The position numbers were made by a program, and so were the translations under genes. The notes beneath the pieces are model-generated. The model saw nothing but the letters and a program-made list of their open reading frames with translations, ran no database searches and was not told where the DNA came from. From Chitinophaga sp. (GTDB taxonomy: Bacteria; Bacteroidota; Bacteroidia; Chitinophagales; Chitinophagaceae), in the NCBI RefSeq assembly GCF_017745275.1, contig NZ_JAGHZS010000011.1, positions 124,001-188,000 of the forward strand: 64,000 nt of DNA. Reading direction: 5' to 3'. Positions 9,530 through 19,329 of this stretch are shown here, in pieces (positions within the stretch are counted from its first letter, which is position 1; each line of letters starts with the position of its first letter).

Positions 9530-11038
9530 TTACGTGTTCTTATCCAGCAAGAGGTTAATCATGTCCTGCAACATCAGTTGTGCTTCCGGCGTTTGAATCA
9601 TAAAATTGGAGAAGATAATTCTTCCCTCCTGGTCTATCAGGAAATTGCTTGGCGCTCCTCTTACCGGCAGGTTTGTGCGGGCGGTTTCTTTGTCCCGCAA
9701 CGGGGTAAAGGTATACTTGCTGGATTTTAGAAATGGAATAACATATTCATCCTGCTCTGCCAGGATATTCACTCCTATATAATTGACGTTATCCCGGTTG
9801 AAGTGTTTCAACACTTCTTCGAAGTGTGGGAATTCGCCCCTGCAGGGGCCGCAGCCAGGAAACCAGAAAGTAAGCAGCACTACTTTTCCGCTGTAGTCCT
9901 TCATGGTTTTCTTACCGGGCTCCATATAGGCGTCGAAAGAGAAGATGGCAGGTTTGGAAGTATTAAGTAACCTGGATTTAATATCTTTTTCAATGGCTTC
10001 GTTTGTTTTACCGGCTTGCCGACCGTAGCTGTATAGCGGTTCTTTCATCACACGGGCCGGCTCTTTAAGGTAATACTTCATCAGCGTATCATATCCCTGC
10101 TGCGGGCTTACAGCTGCTGCAGCTCTGGCTTTCGCCAATGCTACAATACCAATGGTGGGCCCCCAGCGCTTGGCTTTCAGGCTGCCAAGCAATGTGATAG
10201 CGGCTGCGGTGTTACCCGCCTTTAGCAATTCATCTGCTTTTATCAACTGTTCCGCCATTAATTTACTTTTAGTAAACTCATCTTTTGTGGAAGCTTCAAT
10301 GCCAGGTGTAGCTGCCAGTTCTCCCGCCAATGCCGCTGCTTTTCCGGGGTTATCGCCTAGCAGTGCATCAAAGTAATCACTCATCCCTGACGTGCCCCAA
10401 TTTGATTTATTGATGGGATAATGCTGCTTCATATCTTCATAAATGGCTACTTTCTCCTTAAAGTCTATAGTGCGCAAAGCTTTCCAGTAAAGCGCCTGGG
10501 CGCCACGGTCACTTTCCGGGAATTTGGTTCTCAACTCCTTCAACAATGCAGCATATTTAACCGGATCTTTGGTTTCAAAATGATACATGTAACTAAACAG
10601 GTAGTCCGGGTTATCAGGGCTTGCCTCATAAGCCTTCCGCTGAAATTCAGACGCCTGATCAAACTCACCCCATCTTTCCGCATCAATAGACAGTTCTGCA
10701 TAAGCGGCTGATAGTTTAGGATTGAGGGCTACCGCCTTCAACAGGTAGGGACGGGCAGCCGGGCTTTCCTGGTTAGTATATAAAGTTCCTATTCCGTAGT
10801 AGATACCAGCGGACCTGGGATACTTTTTCATCCAGGTTTTATAATGATGCAGCCGGAGTGTGGTGTCGCGGTACAGTGATTGATTAAATTCATCAATAGC
10901 AGCAATATTATCAGGTTGCCTGTTAATCACTGCCACCAGGCTATCCACTTTCTTTTGATTGACCTGCTGCGCCGCAGTTATACATGGAATAGCCAGCAAT
11001 GTCATTGCAATCGCCGTATTTCTGGAATAAAGTTTCAT
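9530..11038 (-). CDS. TlpA-like thioredoxin-fold protein with N-terminal TPR-like region
   Basis: Predicted periplasmic thiol-disulfide oxidoreductase of 502 residues, exported by a signal peptide (about residues 1-22, ending TAAQ). Residues about 30-330 are helical and TPR-like (YYGIGTLYTNQ, NPKLSAAYAELS). The C-terminal AhpC/TSA-Redoxin domain (about 360-500) holds the active site FPGCGPCR with Cys396 and Cys399. Later features fit the fold, including a cis-proline-like RGAPSNFLIDQEG. It follows SusD2 by 36 bp with no visible terminator, so it is probably the last gene of the sigma-FecR-SusC2-SusD2 locus. Its role there is not known; reducing a disulfide in the imported ligand or in a partner protein is inference. 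Confidence 0.82.
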   Translation of the reverse strand: MKLYSRNTAIAMTLLAIPCITAAQQVNQKKVDSLVAVINRQPDNIAAIDEFNQSLYRDTTLRLHHYKTWMKKYPRSAGIYYGIGTLYTNQESPAARPYLLKAVALNPKLSAAYAELSIDAERWGEFDQASEFQRKAYEASPDNPDYLFSYMYHFETKDPVKYAALLKELRTKFPESDRGAQALYWKALRTIDFKEKVAIYEDMKQHYPINKSNWGTSGMSDYFDALLGDNPGKAAALAGELAATPGIEASTKDEFTKSKLMAEQLIKADELLKAGNTAAAITLLGSLKAKRWGPTIGIVALAKARAAAAVSPQQGYDTLMKYYLKEPARVMKEPLYSYGRQAGKTNEAIEKDIKSRLLNTSKPAIFSFDAYMEPGKKTMKDYSGKVVLLTFWFPGCGPCRGEFPHFEEVLKHFNRDNVNYIGVNILAEQDEYVIPFLKSSKYTFTPLRDKETARTNLPVRGAPSNFLIDQEGRIIFSNFMIQTPEAQLMLQDMINLLLDKNT

Positions 11039-11074
11039 GACTGATTATTTAGGATGAATATTTTTTAAGACCAA

Positions 11075-12649
11075 TCACCAGCCCTGGTTTTGTTCAGGCA
11101 CTTTACCAGCCGGGTATTTTTGCAGCTGGGATTGGGGAATCGGGAAATAATACATTTTGTCGCTCCAATAACGCTGTTCCAGCGGAACCGTTTTGTAACT
11201 GCGTATACCATTGGTTTCGCTGATCTGCACGGCCTTAATAGCTGCGCCTATCATAGTGGCGCCGGTACCCCAGCGACGGATATCATTGAACCGTTGTCCT
11301 TCAAAAGCCAGTTCTACGGTGCGTTCACGCACGTAACTATCCCAGGTGAGTTGCCCGGATGGTATCACGGGCATGCCTGCACGCTGACGCAACAGGTTGA
11401 TATACGTACGGGCTTCTTCCGGGTTGCCAAGCTTCAATTGGCATTCGGCGTAGTTGAGATATATTTCCCCTAAACGCAGCATGATACAGTTTTGATAATT
11501 ACTGTTAGTTCCATTGAAGATGTATTTCGGATTAAGGAACTTCCGCAACATGTAACCTGTAATGGCGGTGCTGTAAGTAGCCGGATTATACTTTGATCCG
11601 AGTTTCAGGTCCATGGTTTCATTAATCCAGTTGGTGCCGTCATAAATTATACTGGCATGAAAACGCGGGTCTCTATTGGCATATGGGTGCGCCGGGTCAA
11701 ATTTAGGCGATTGATTCCAGGACAGCCCATCTATCATCAGGTACTGATCTACCATATTCTGGGTCGGACAATCTACCAGGCTACTGAATCCTGTAAAAAA
11801 AGCAGCGTTATCGTATGCATCCAGCGAATGTACCTGGCCACTCAAATCGCCTGCAAACTCTTTATTGAAGATCACTTCCTGGTTGTCGTCGTTTTCAGGA
11901 TAGAACATGGATTCGTAGTCCGGGAACAGGCTATAACCTCCTTTATCTATCACTTCCTTTGCAACAGTTGCAGCTCCCTGGTAGTCCTTCTGGTTCAGTA
12001 GCAGCCTGCATTTCATGCCTAATGCAGCATACCTGGTAGCACGGCCCGCTTCCGTTTTGGGATAAGCAGCAGGTAATAAGGCTGCCGCCTGGTTAAGATC
12101 ATCCAGCATCAGCTTTACGCAATCTTCCGAAGTACCTCTCGGCACAGTAAGGTCATCTGTGAGTGACAATACTTTTGTTATAATTGGGAAGCGACCAAAA
12201 ATGGAGTAGAGATCCATATAATGCAAGGCGCGCAGGAAAAGCATTTCACCTTTTATCTGTTGTTTCCCGGCGTCACTGAGTGGCATATCCGGCAGGTGTT
12301 CCAGCACATTATTACAGTTCCTGACCATGGTATAAGTATTAGTCCATACATCATCATAAATACCGGTAGATGCCGTGTATTGCCCGGTATTGATAAGGTT
12401 GGATGCAAGAAAAGATCTTGCTGACTTACCTTCGTCGGTAATATCCATGGGCATCCAATTGCCGGCATCATCATAAATACTATGAATACCGTCATATGAT
12501 TCCAGCACCACACGGCTGATAAGTGCGCTGTCTTTCCAGATGTTACTATCGCTATAAAGATTCAGTGGACCTTTGTTCAAGGCCTCCTTGTTGCAGGCAA
12601 CCACCCCCATTATAAGTGTTCCCGTTATATAGGCAATCATTTTTTTCAT
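11075..12649 (-). CDS. SusD/RagB-family lipoprotein (SusD2)
   Basis: Outer-membrane substrate-binding partner of SusC2. A lipoprotein signal ends at GVVAC (Cys19), and the mature start is CNKEALNKGP. Family features include LFLRALHYMDLYS in the first helical repeat, LRLGEIYLNYAECQLKLG in the C-terminal half, and RERTVELAFEGQRFNDIRRW near the end, finishing with PEQNQGW. The 524-residue length is normal. It starts 11 bp after SusC2, the tight spacing seen in all co-directional pairs here. Confidence 0.94.
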   Translation of the reverse strand: MKKMIAYITGTLIMGVVACNKEALNKGPLNLYSDSNIWKDSALISRVVLESYDGIHSIYDDAGNWMPMDITDEGKSARSFLASNLINTGQYTASTGIYDDVWTNTYTMVRNCNNVLEHLPDMPLSDAGKQQIKGEMLFLRALHYMDLYSIFGRFPIITKVLSLTDDLTVPRGTSEDCVKLMLDDLNQAAALLPAAYPKTEAGRATRYAALGMKCRLLLNQKDYQGAATVAKEVIDKGGYSLFPDYESMFYPENDDNQEVIFNKEFAGDLSGQVHSLDAYDNAAFFTGFSSLVDCPTQNMVDQYLMIDGLSWNQSPKFDPAHPYANRDPRFHASIIYDGTNWINETMDLKLGSKYNPATYSTAITGYMLRKFLNPKYIFNGTNSNYQNCIMLRLGEIYLNYAECQLKLGNPEEARTYINLLRQRAGMPVIPSGQLTWDSYVRERTVELAFEGQRFNDIRRWGTGATMIGAAIKAVQISETNGIRSYKTVPLEQRYWSDKMYYFPIPQSQLQKYPAGKVPEQNQGW

Positions 12650-12660
12650 GTCAGTTCAGA

Positions 12661-15600
12661 TTAGAATTGCAAAGAAATACCGGCTGTATACGACTTCATC
12701 AACGGGTCACGTACCTCTCCTGCACTTTCCGGGTCAAACAGTTTGAAGTGAGTAAACGTGTATACATTGTTGGCGGTCAGGAAAATTCGCAGGGAATTGG
12801 CGTGAATAGGCTTTAAGATGCTTTGTGGCAAGGCATACACCAACTCAATATTTTTTACACGCAGGTAGGCAGTGTTGCGCAGCCAATAATCGGAATCTTC
12901 CTGGTTGTTCTGGTTATTGTACCACAAGCGAGGCCAGGACGCACCTGGATTTTCAGGGGTCCATCTGTCAAGCTTGGCGGTTGTTGCCGGTAAACTGTTG
13001 TAAGCATAGCCTTTAACATTTCCTGCGCCCTGGAGGAGTATATTTAGTTCCAGCCCATTATATTTTGCGCCGAAACGAACACCATACTGAATTTTTGGAA
13101 AAAGTTCAGCCCCGATCAATACACGGTCTGCCGCCGTAATCTTGCCATCGCCATCTATGTCTTTATAGCGTATGTCGCCTGCCTTTGTATCCGGGTACAG
13201 CGGTGTGGGTCCTTTTGCAACTTCATCGTCCGACTGGTAAAGCCCATCAGAAGCATATCCCAGCCCATGCTGGCCCACAGTGTTATAGAAATAACCGATA
13301 GATTTTCCACTTACTTTTTGCCAGCCAGGAATGCTTTGGGATTCGGGATAATGTATCACTTTGTTTTTTGCAAATGTGATATTCGGTGATACATAGTAAC
13401 TGAATTTGCCAAAACGCATGGTATGTGTCAGGTTGAGTTCTATTCCTCTTGTGTCTACAATACCATCGTTGGTAGGCGGCAGCCCGATACCGATGACGGA
13501 AGGTACCTGTGCTGCAGGCGGAGCCAGGATATCCTGGGTACGTTTATAGAAATAATCCGCTTCTATGGTCAGCAGGTCGCCCTTAACATGCATTTCCAGG
13601 CCTGCATTGGAAATATTGGCACGTTCCCAGGTAAACACCGGGTTGGGTAATACGCTGGGGCTAAGTGTCTGGTAATAGGTGGGCGATGCGCCTCCCAGCG
13701 AATAACCTGGCGTGCTGCCAAGATTATAGGTAGTCAGGAATTGATAAGGATCCACCCGGTCATTACCCAACTGTCCCCAGGAAGCACGTAGTTTAAGGAA
13801 ATCGATCTTATCTGCCACTCCCCGCATGAAAGGTTCATCTGATATTACCCAACCTGCAGAGAAAGAAGGAAAGAATCCAAAGCGATGATCTGGTGGAAAG
13901 ATATCAGATCCATCGTAACGGAAGTTGAACTGGAACAGGTAGCGGGTATCGAAATTATAATTCAGTCGTCCTACCAGGCCTCTCCTGGCGTTCTGCTTAG
14001 CGGAGCCGGTATTAGTAACCCTTGTTGGGTCGCCAAGACTCAGTTCTGACAAACTTGAAGAGACAAATCCATTCCGCTGGGTATTGAAATTATCAGATTT
14101 CCCATTTGTTTGCGTGTACAACAAGGTACCGGATACCCGGTGTTTACCGAAGTCGTTATCGTACTGCAAACCGCCTTCCAGCGTAACGCTCTGCGTTTGT
14201 GTAAAGTATTCCCTCAGGAAGGGTTCCGTTGGATAAGCTGCCACTTTTGTATAACTGCCGGCGGAACTGATGGAGTACATATCGAACGGCGTGGCAAAGC
14301 GTTTACCAAAAGTATAGAGTTTATCGTAGGCTGCATTCCCTTTCAGAGACAGGCCTTTAATAAAAGGCAGATCATACTGCAAGGTAGCTACAGAGTTAAA
14401 GATATTGGTATTGGTAAACCAATAACCGGATTTCCCGATAGACTGCTGGTAAGCATTGCCACGTTGTTCCGGTACATAGGCGTATAACCCGTTGGAGAAC
14501 CTGTTTACACGGGTAGGTGGTGTGCCATAGAGATTCTCGATTACATATTCTGTACTGTAAACTGCTTCCCCGTCTGTATTAGCGAATGAACCGTTGACAT
14601 TCAGGGATACTTTCAGATCACGCGTGATGCTTGCATCCAGGTTGCTACGCAGATTGTATCGTTTGTAGCCTTCAACGTTTACCAGGCCGTTGTTTTTCGT
14701 ATAGCCACCGGAAAGGTAATAGCGTACCTTTTCTGCGCCACCGGAAATAGCCAGGTTGTAGTTCTGCTGCCAGAGAGATTTTGCAAGAATTTCATCCACC
14801 CAGTTTGTATTAGGGTAGTGATCAGGATCAGTACCATCTTTATATTTTTGCAGCATCTCATCAGAGAAGCCCATTCCCTGGCCTGGATTAAAAACATCTT
14901 CATTCTTCAGCGCCTCATTGTACAGCCTGGCGTAGTCATATGAATTCATTTGTTTGTAATACTGGGTGGGGCGCTGGTTAATGGCATTCGCGGTAAATGT
15001 AATAGTGGATTTGCCCAGGCTTCCTTTTTTAGTAGTAATCAATATTACCCCATTTGCCGCACGCGCTCCATATACTGATATGGCAGATGCATCTTTCAAC
15101 ACGGAGATGGTGGCTATGTCGTTCGCATTCAGGTCATCCAATCTTCTGTCTGGTATACCATCGATCACCACCAGCGGAGTAGAGTTGTTAAAGGTGCTGA
15201 GACCGCGTACAAACAGGGTGCTGCCGGCACCGGGTGCGCCACCGGATTTCAGTGTATACAGCCCGGGCAACTGGCCTGAGAGCATGTCTGACACCGCAGC
15301 ACTGGCGTGATTCTGCATCAGCTCTTCTGATTTCAGCGTAGCCATGGATTCTGTTTTAACCCGCTGCGTAGTAGTACCATAACCAACAACAACCGAAGCA
15401 TTCAGCTCCTGGAGTTCAGGTTTCAGGGCTATCCGCAGTGTTACTACACCTCTGTCCACACGCAGGTTTTGCCGGTAACTGCCATATCCAATAAAGCTGA
15501 CGGTAAGCTGGTATTCGCCGGGGGGGAGGTTTTTAAAACTGAATGAACCATCTTCCACGGTAACGGTACCTTTATTGAAAGGCCGGATAGCAACAGTGGC

Positions 15601-16050
15601 ACCAAGAATTGGTTTTCCATGTTCATCCACCACCACCCCATTAATGCCGCCATTTACGATTGGTACAACAAAAACAGTATTGGCAGGCGATTGCCCGATG
15701 GTGACCAATTTGTGTTCCTCATCAATGTACCAGGTAAGTGGTTGTCCTTCCATTATAACCGCCATCGCTTTTTTGAGCGATATTTTCTGCAGACTGGAAG
15801 TTACCGGCAGTGCAGCTTTTAGCTGCTGTGCATCATAAAAGAAATGGTAATTGCTTTGCTTTTTAATGTTGGCGAGCACCTGTTCCAGGGGTGCCTCTTT
15901 AACGGATATGGAAATATCCTGTGACAGACTCTTAGCGCTCACATGCAAACACATTACCAGGATCAGGAAGAAATTGATCTTCATAATGAGCATTGTTTTT
16001 TTTAGTAGGGAACGGGCAAAAAAATGCCGGCAGCAATTTGTTAATTGCAT
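12661..16050 (-). CDS. SusC-family TonB-dependent transporter with STN domain (SusC2)
   Basis: Outer-membrane importer of 1129 residues. It has a long leader with the hydrophobic segment MKINFFLILVMCLHVSA, then an STN domain (about residues 45-120), a carboxypeptidase-D-like domain (about 133-215), a plug beginning near SVVVGYGTTTQRV, and a beta-barrel ending in GISLQF with the usual terminal aromatic residue. EF-hand-like DIDGDGKITAADR appears in the barrel, as in many SusC proteins. The STN domain matches the FecR and sigma genes directly upstream on the same strand, so ligand-triggered sigma release is the expected control. The substrate is unknown; no glycosidase is in this locus. Confidence 0.95.
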   Translation of the reverse strand: MQLTNCCRHFFARSLLKKTMLIMKINFFLILVMCLHVSAKSLSQDISISVKEAPLEQVLANIKKQSNYHFFYDAQQLKAALPVTSSLQKISLKKAMAVIMEGQPLTWYIDEEHKLVTIGQSPANTVFVVPIVNGGINGVVVDEHGKPILGATVAIRPFNKGTVTVEDGSFSFKNLPPGEYQLTVSFIGYGSYRQNLRVDRGVVTLRIALKPELQELNASVVVGYGTTTQRVKTESMATLKSEELMQNHASAAVSDMLSGQLPGLYTLKSGGAPGAGSTLFVRGLSTFNNSTPLVVIDGIPDRRLDDLNANDIATISVLKDASAISVYGARAANGVILITTKKGSLGKSTITFTANAINQRPTQYYKQMNSYDYARLYNEALKNEDVFNPGQGMGFSDEMLQKYKDGTDPDHYPNTNWVDEILAKSLWQQNYNLAISGGAEKVRYYLSGGYTKNNGLVNVEGYKRYNLRSNLDASITRDLKVSLNVNGSFANTDGEAVYSTEYVIENLYGTPPTRVNRFSNGLYAYVPEQRGNAYQQSIGKSGYWFTNTNIFNSVATLQYDLPFIKGLSLKGNAAYDKLYTFGKRFATPFDMYSISSAGSYTKVAAYPTEPFLREYFTQTQSVTLEGGLQYDNDFGKHRVSGTLLYTQTNGKSDNFNTQRNGFVSSSLSELSLGDPTRVTNTGSAKQNARRGLVGRLNYNFDTRYLFQFNFRYDGSDIFPPDHRFGFFPSFSAGWVISDEPFMRGVADKIDFLKLRASWGQLGNDRVDPYQFLTTYNLGSTPGYSLGGASPTYYQTLSPSVLPNPVFTWERANISNAGLEMHVKGDLLTIEADYFYKRTQDILAPPAAQVPSVIGIGLPPTNDGIVDTRGIELNLTHTMRFGKFSYYVSPNITFAKNKVIHYPESQSIPGWQKVSGKSIGYFYNTVGQHGLGYASDGLYQSDDEVAKGPTPLYPDTKAGDIRYKDIDGDGKITAADRVLIGAELFPKIQYGVRFGAKYNGLELNILLQGAGNVKGYAYNSLPATTAKLDRWTPENPGASWPRLWYNNQNNQEDSDYWLRNTAYLRVKNIELVYALPQSILKPIHANSLRIFLTANNVYTFTHFKLFDPESAGEVRDPLMKSYTAGISLQF

Positions 16051-16121
16051 AAATTTGTGTTGTTTGGGTGAAGAGATAAGCGTTCTTGGTCGGATGACTA
16101 TCGATGAACCCGAATAAATGG

Positions 16122-16158
16122 ACAGAAGCGTTGCAACCGCTTCTGTTTTTGTTTTTTA
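16122..16158 (+). terminator. Terminator-like hairpin facing against the surrounding genes
   Basis: A 9-bp stem (16122-16130 with 16138-16146) is followed on the + strand by a T-rich run (TTTTGTTTTTT). The neighbours FecR and SusC2 are both on the - strand, and in that direction no T-run follows. It could stop antisense transcription leaving SusC2. Confidence 0.4.
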
Positions 16159-16294
16159 AGCGTTGCCTGGTTGTTTAGGTGCTGTTTTTTTTCATAATAG
16201 CAAATGGTTGATTTTTGATTGATGTTATTTTGGTTGGTATACGATTTAGCATTGGTTGGCTGTAACAGTATCGCTGTGCGTTGGCAGTGATTTC

Positions 16295-17461
16295 CTAGTC
16301 AGTGATAGTTACTGTTCTCCCTTTGATAGCATAATTAATTCCACTATGTTTTAAAATACTCATGGCTTCTTCCAGTGTTACATTCATGGGTATTTCTCCG
16401 ACGAATTGATGTGATTTGGTTTTAGTTTCAATAACAATATTTATATCATACCATCGTTCGAGCTGCCTCATGACGGCGTCAATATTTGCTTTATTAAAAG
16501 AAAAGTACCCGTTTTTCCAGGCTATAGCCGCATCAGTGTCCGCACTTTGCAATACCTGCCAACTGTTGCTGTTATGCTGCAATTGTTGACCTGGGAGCAG
16601 TACGGCTGATTTACCACCGGCACTTACTTTTACTTTTCCTGTAATCAACGTGGTACTGATCATTGCTTCATCTTCATAACCGCTGACGTTGAAGCTGGTG
16701 CCCAATACCTGCACCCGTTGGTTCCTGGTGTTTACAACAAATGGATGATCGGCCGCAGCTGCTATTTCAAAGTAAGCTTCTCCTGAGAGTGTTACGGTTC
16801 TCTCCCTGCTGTTGAAAGCAGAAGGGAATGTAAGTTCACTCATAGCATTCATCCACACTTTCGTACCATCCGGAAGTATAATACTATATTGTCTGCCCTT
16901 AGGTGTGATCAACGTATTGAGCATTTGCTCACTACTATTGGCGACTCCTTTGAAGGCCAGCAGTTCACTATCCAGTTTCACAATCGTCATACTGCCTTGT
17001 TGAGACACTATGCCATTGCTGGCATCGGACAGCACAATTGTTTTGCCGTTGCTCATCCGCAGAATAGGTTTATTGGCAGCCGGCATAATCGCTGCCACCG
17101 GTTCCTTCACCGTTGATACGGGCTGATGTCTGCTCAGCCAAAAACCTCCCGCCGCCACCATTACAGCAACAGCCGCCGCATATTTCCACCAGTTACCGAA
17201 GCCTCTTTCCGCGGCCTGTTCTATTGGTATTACCCTACCGGTGGCGGATCCATCAGCACTTAATACCCGCTGCAGTACCGGTTCCCACTGTTGCGGATCA
17301 ACGCCTTCCCCGATGAGAGCATCCGTATTTTTTTGCATTTCCAGGTTAAACACTTCACGGTTAGCTTCATTTAAAAAGAACGCATGCAGTTCTTTTTCTT
17401 CTTCCTCCGTGAGCACTGTTTCCTGACTCTTTTTTATCAAAAAGAATATTCGCTCTTGCAT
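16295..17461 (-). CDS. FecR-family anti-sigma factor (partner of SusC2)
   Basis: Inner-membrane anti-sigma protein of 388 residues that holds the neighbouring ECF sigma factor until SusC2 signals ligand binding. The N-terminal about 90 residues are cytoplasmic and include EEEEKELHAFFLNEANR. One membrane segment lies near WWKYAAAVAVMVAAGGF. The FecR domain follows (about 180-275: GRQYSIILPDGTKVWMNA, LSGEAYFEIA). The C-terminal domain (about 315-388: FNKANIDAVMRQLERWYDI) is the STN-like part that meets the receptor. It lies between the sigma gene (173 bp upstream) and SusC2 (244 bp downstream), and both gaps are large enough to hold promoters. Confidence 0.93.
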   Translation of the reverse strand: MQERIFFLIKKSQETVLTEEEEKELHAFFLNEANREVFNLEMQKNTDALIGEGVDPQQWEPVLQRVLSADGSATGRVIPIEQAAERGFGNWWKYAAAVAVMVAAGGFWLSRHQPVSTVKEPVAAIMPAANKPILRMSNGKTIVLSDASNGIVSQQGSMTIVKLDSELLAFKGVANSSEQMLNTLITPKGRQYSIILPDGTKVWMNAMSELTFPSAFNSRERTVTLSGEAYFEIAAAADHPFVVNTRNQRVQVLGTSFNVSGYEDEAMISTTLITGKVKVSAGGKSAVLLPGQQLQHNSNSWQVLQSADTDAAIAWKNGYFSFNKANIDAVMRQLERWYDINIVIETKTKSHQFVGEIPMNVTLEEAMSILKHSGINYAIKGRTVTITD

Positions 17462-17634
17462 ATATGGTTTTCAAAACTAATAGATAGAATTACAGGTACG
17501 CTTTACTGCGTTGTATAGGTAAGAATGTAAAAAAGGGAAATGGTACCTATGGGATAAAAAAAAATTTTGAAGAAAATGGAAAAGGAGTTGCTAAAAACAG
17601 GGAAACCAATGAAAGGTTTATGGGGTGAGATCGT

Positions 17635-18207
17635 TTACAGGAAAGGAATTGACTTCCCCGCTGCCTGCAGGAACTGCCTGATATTATTGAGTGCGGCGCT
17701 TAAAGTATTTTTCACGTAACTCTGCGACAACTGTAGTTTATCTGCTATTTCCTGTGTTTTGAGGCCTTGCTCCCTGCTCATCAGGTATATTTTCCGGCGT
17801 TGGGGAGGAAGCAGTGCTATTGCTTCTTTGATGAGATGAAGGGTTTCTCTGCTGGCAACCAGTTCTTCCACCTGGTTAGTTGTTGCTTCCGGCAAAGTAT
17901 CAGGAAGGGCCGTCGTCATACGGGCGGCTGCCTGCTTATGAAACCAGGTAAAGCATTCATTGCTGGCCACGCGCATGATCCATGCCTGGAGATTTTCAAT
18001 GCCGGGTAATTTATCCCGGCTGATCCAGATACGGATAAACGTTTCCTGGACTACCTCTTCCACGCTATCGGGGTCCCTTATAACTTTCTTCACATAGGGA
18101 GTCAGCCATGGAAGCACCGCAAAAAACAATTGCCTGAATGCGTCCCCATCACCTTCCGCTATATTAACAAGTGTTGTTTTATCAATATAAAACCTGGTAC
18201 TATCCAA
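17635..18207 (-). CDS. ECF (FecI-like) RNA polymerase sigma-70 factor, TTG start
   Basis: Extracytoplasmic-function sigma factor of 190 residues expected to transcribe the SusC2 locus. Region 2 is seen in DAFRQLFFAVLPWLTPYVKK and VEEVVQETFIRIW. Region 4 is seen in LPPQRRKIYLMSREQGLKTQEIA with the helix-turn-helix LQLSQSYVKNTLSAAL. The start codon is TTG. The frame is closed upstream by a TAG and there is no early in-frame ATG. AAAGGAGG sits four bases before the TTG, an unusually good Shine-Dalgarno sequence for a Bacteroidota gene. Confidence 0.9.
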   Translation of the reverse strand: MDSTRFYIDKTTLVNIAEGDGDAFRQLFFAVLPWLTPYVKKVIRDPDSVEEVVQETFIRIWISRDKLPGIENLQAWIMRVASNECFTWFHKQAAARMTTALPDTLPEATTNQVEELVASRETLHLIKEAIALLPPQRRKIYLMSREQGLKTQEIADKLQLSQSYVKNTLSAALNNIRQFLQAAGKSIPFL

Positions 18208-18275
18208 TATTCCTCCTTTAGTCTGGTGCTAATTTAATAAAAGAGGGTCGATTTTTCCTTTTATGTCTAATAATA

Positions 18276-18311
18276 AATAGGGCATCTCAAATACTTTTGA
18301 GACGCCCTATT
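18276..18311 (-). terminator. Hairpin terminator after the SLH/PrcB-like gene
   Basis: The stem of 18276-18291 with 18296-18311 has one mismatch in 16 pairs and a 4-base loop. On the - strand it is followed by TTTATTATT. It separates the SLH/PrcB-like gene from the sigma-FecR-SusC2 locus. Confidence 0.65.
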
Positions 18312-18333
18312 GATGTTATACTAACCAAAAAAA

Positions 18334-19182
18334 TTAATCTGCTTTCAGGGTTACCTGGTAATCACTGCCCACAAACGTTTCCGCTTTAGGTTCGGTAATC
18401 ACCTGGATATTCATGCTACCCGGAGCCGGTGAAGTGAGCTTATAATGAATAATCGCCTGGTGATCTGAAGTAAAATCAATACGGGTTACCTGTAACACGT
18501 AACCGCCGGTAGGCTTTTGGCCTGCAGACAATACCACACTGTTTACGTGATCGTTCACAGGGGTAGTGGTAAAGCTCACAGTACCTTCCGGTGCCGGTGT
18601 ATTGCCGGCATTTCCTTTAATGGACTGCACAAAAGCGGCTGCTTTTTTTACCATAGCAGTTGCTTCTGATTTAGTGATATATGCTTTAGGGCGGAAATTA
18701 CCATTTTCCAGCGCCACTACCTTAGATTTAATGAGAGATTGAACCGCATTCAGGCTGTTGCCGGAGAAAGATTTTTCATCTTTCACATTAATCCACATCA
18801 TGTTTTCCGCGTATGGACCGGTATGTTGAATAGCCTCATACAGTGCCAGCGCAAATTGTTCCCGGGTGGCCGGTGCTTCCGGGTTCAGATCACGGCCGGA
18901 TTCAATCCCGTTATTACCGGCAATAATGAGCGACTCCGCATAAGGTGCTTTGTCGTTGGCCTTCTTAAAATAATCGCTGGCCTTAGGCGCTTTGATAAAG
19001 CGGATATTGTCGATGTTCAGGCCCAGGCCTTTTACAATCAGGTCAATACCACTACCAAAAGAAATACGTGTTTGAGGTTTTGGGGCAACAAATTCCGTTA
19101 CAGGCTTGTCTTTGCTGTAAAGGTCCTGGGATGACAGGGTCAGGAGGAATACCGGTAATGCTACGGCCGTGTATAGTTTCAT
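18334..19182 (-). CDS. Exported protein with SLH-like repeats and PrcB-like C-terminal domain
   Basis: The function is not known. The 282-residue protein has an N-terminal hydrophobic signal (about residues 1-20). Residues about 65-180 hold two S-layer-homology-like units: ESGRDLNPEAPATREQFALALYEAI and VVALENGNFRPKAYITKSEATAMVKKA. Residues about 205-282 resemble the PrcB C-terminal domain family (SAGQKPTGGYVLQVTRI, then PGSMNIQVITEPKAETF). SLH repeats usually hold proteins to the cell wall or surface polysaccharide. PrcB-type domains are named for a protease complex subunit, but no protease gene lies nearby. It is transcribed alone and has its own terminator. Confidence 0.7.
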   Translation of the reverse strand: MKLYTAVALPVFLLTLSSQDLYSKDKPVTEFVAPKPQTRISFGSGIDLIVKGLGLNIDNIRFIKAPKASDYFKKANDKAPYAESLIIAGNNGIESGRDLNPEAPATREQFALALYEAIQHTGPYAENMMWINVKDEKSFSGNSLNAVQSLIKSKVVALENGNFRPKAYITKSEATAMVKKAAAFVQSIKGNAGNTPAPEGTVSFTTTPVNDHVNSVVLSAGQKPTGGYVLQVTRIDFTSDHQAIIHYKLTSPAPGSMNIQVITEPKAETFVGSDYQVTLKAD

Positions 19183-19329
19183 AATAAGCAGGTTTTAATC
19201 AATGCACCGAAATTAGGCATTTATGAGAGGTTTTTAAAAAACCTCTGATTAATAAGACAACGTTCATGCCATCATATCCCTCCATTGTTATTAAAAAAAC
19301 TTATATTTAATAATATCCCGTTATCTACT

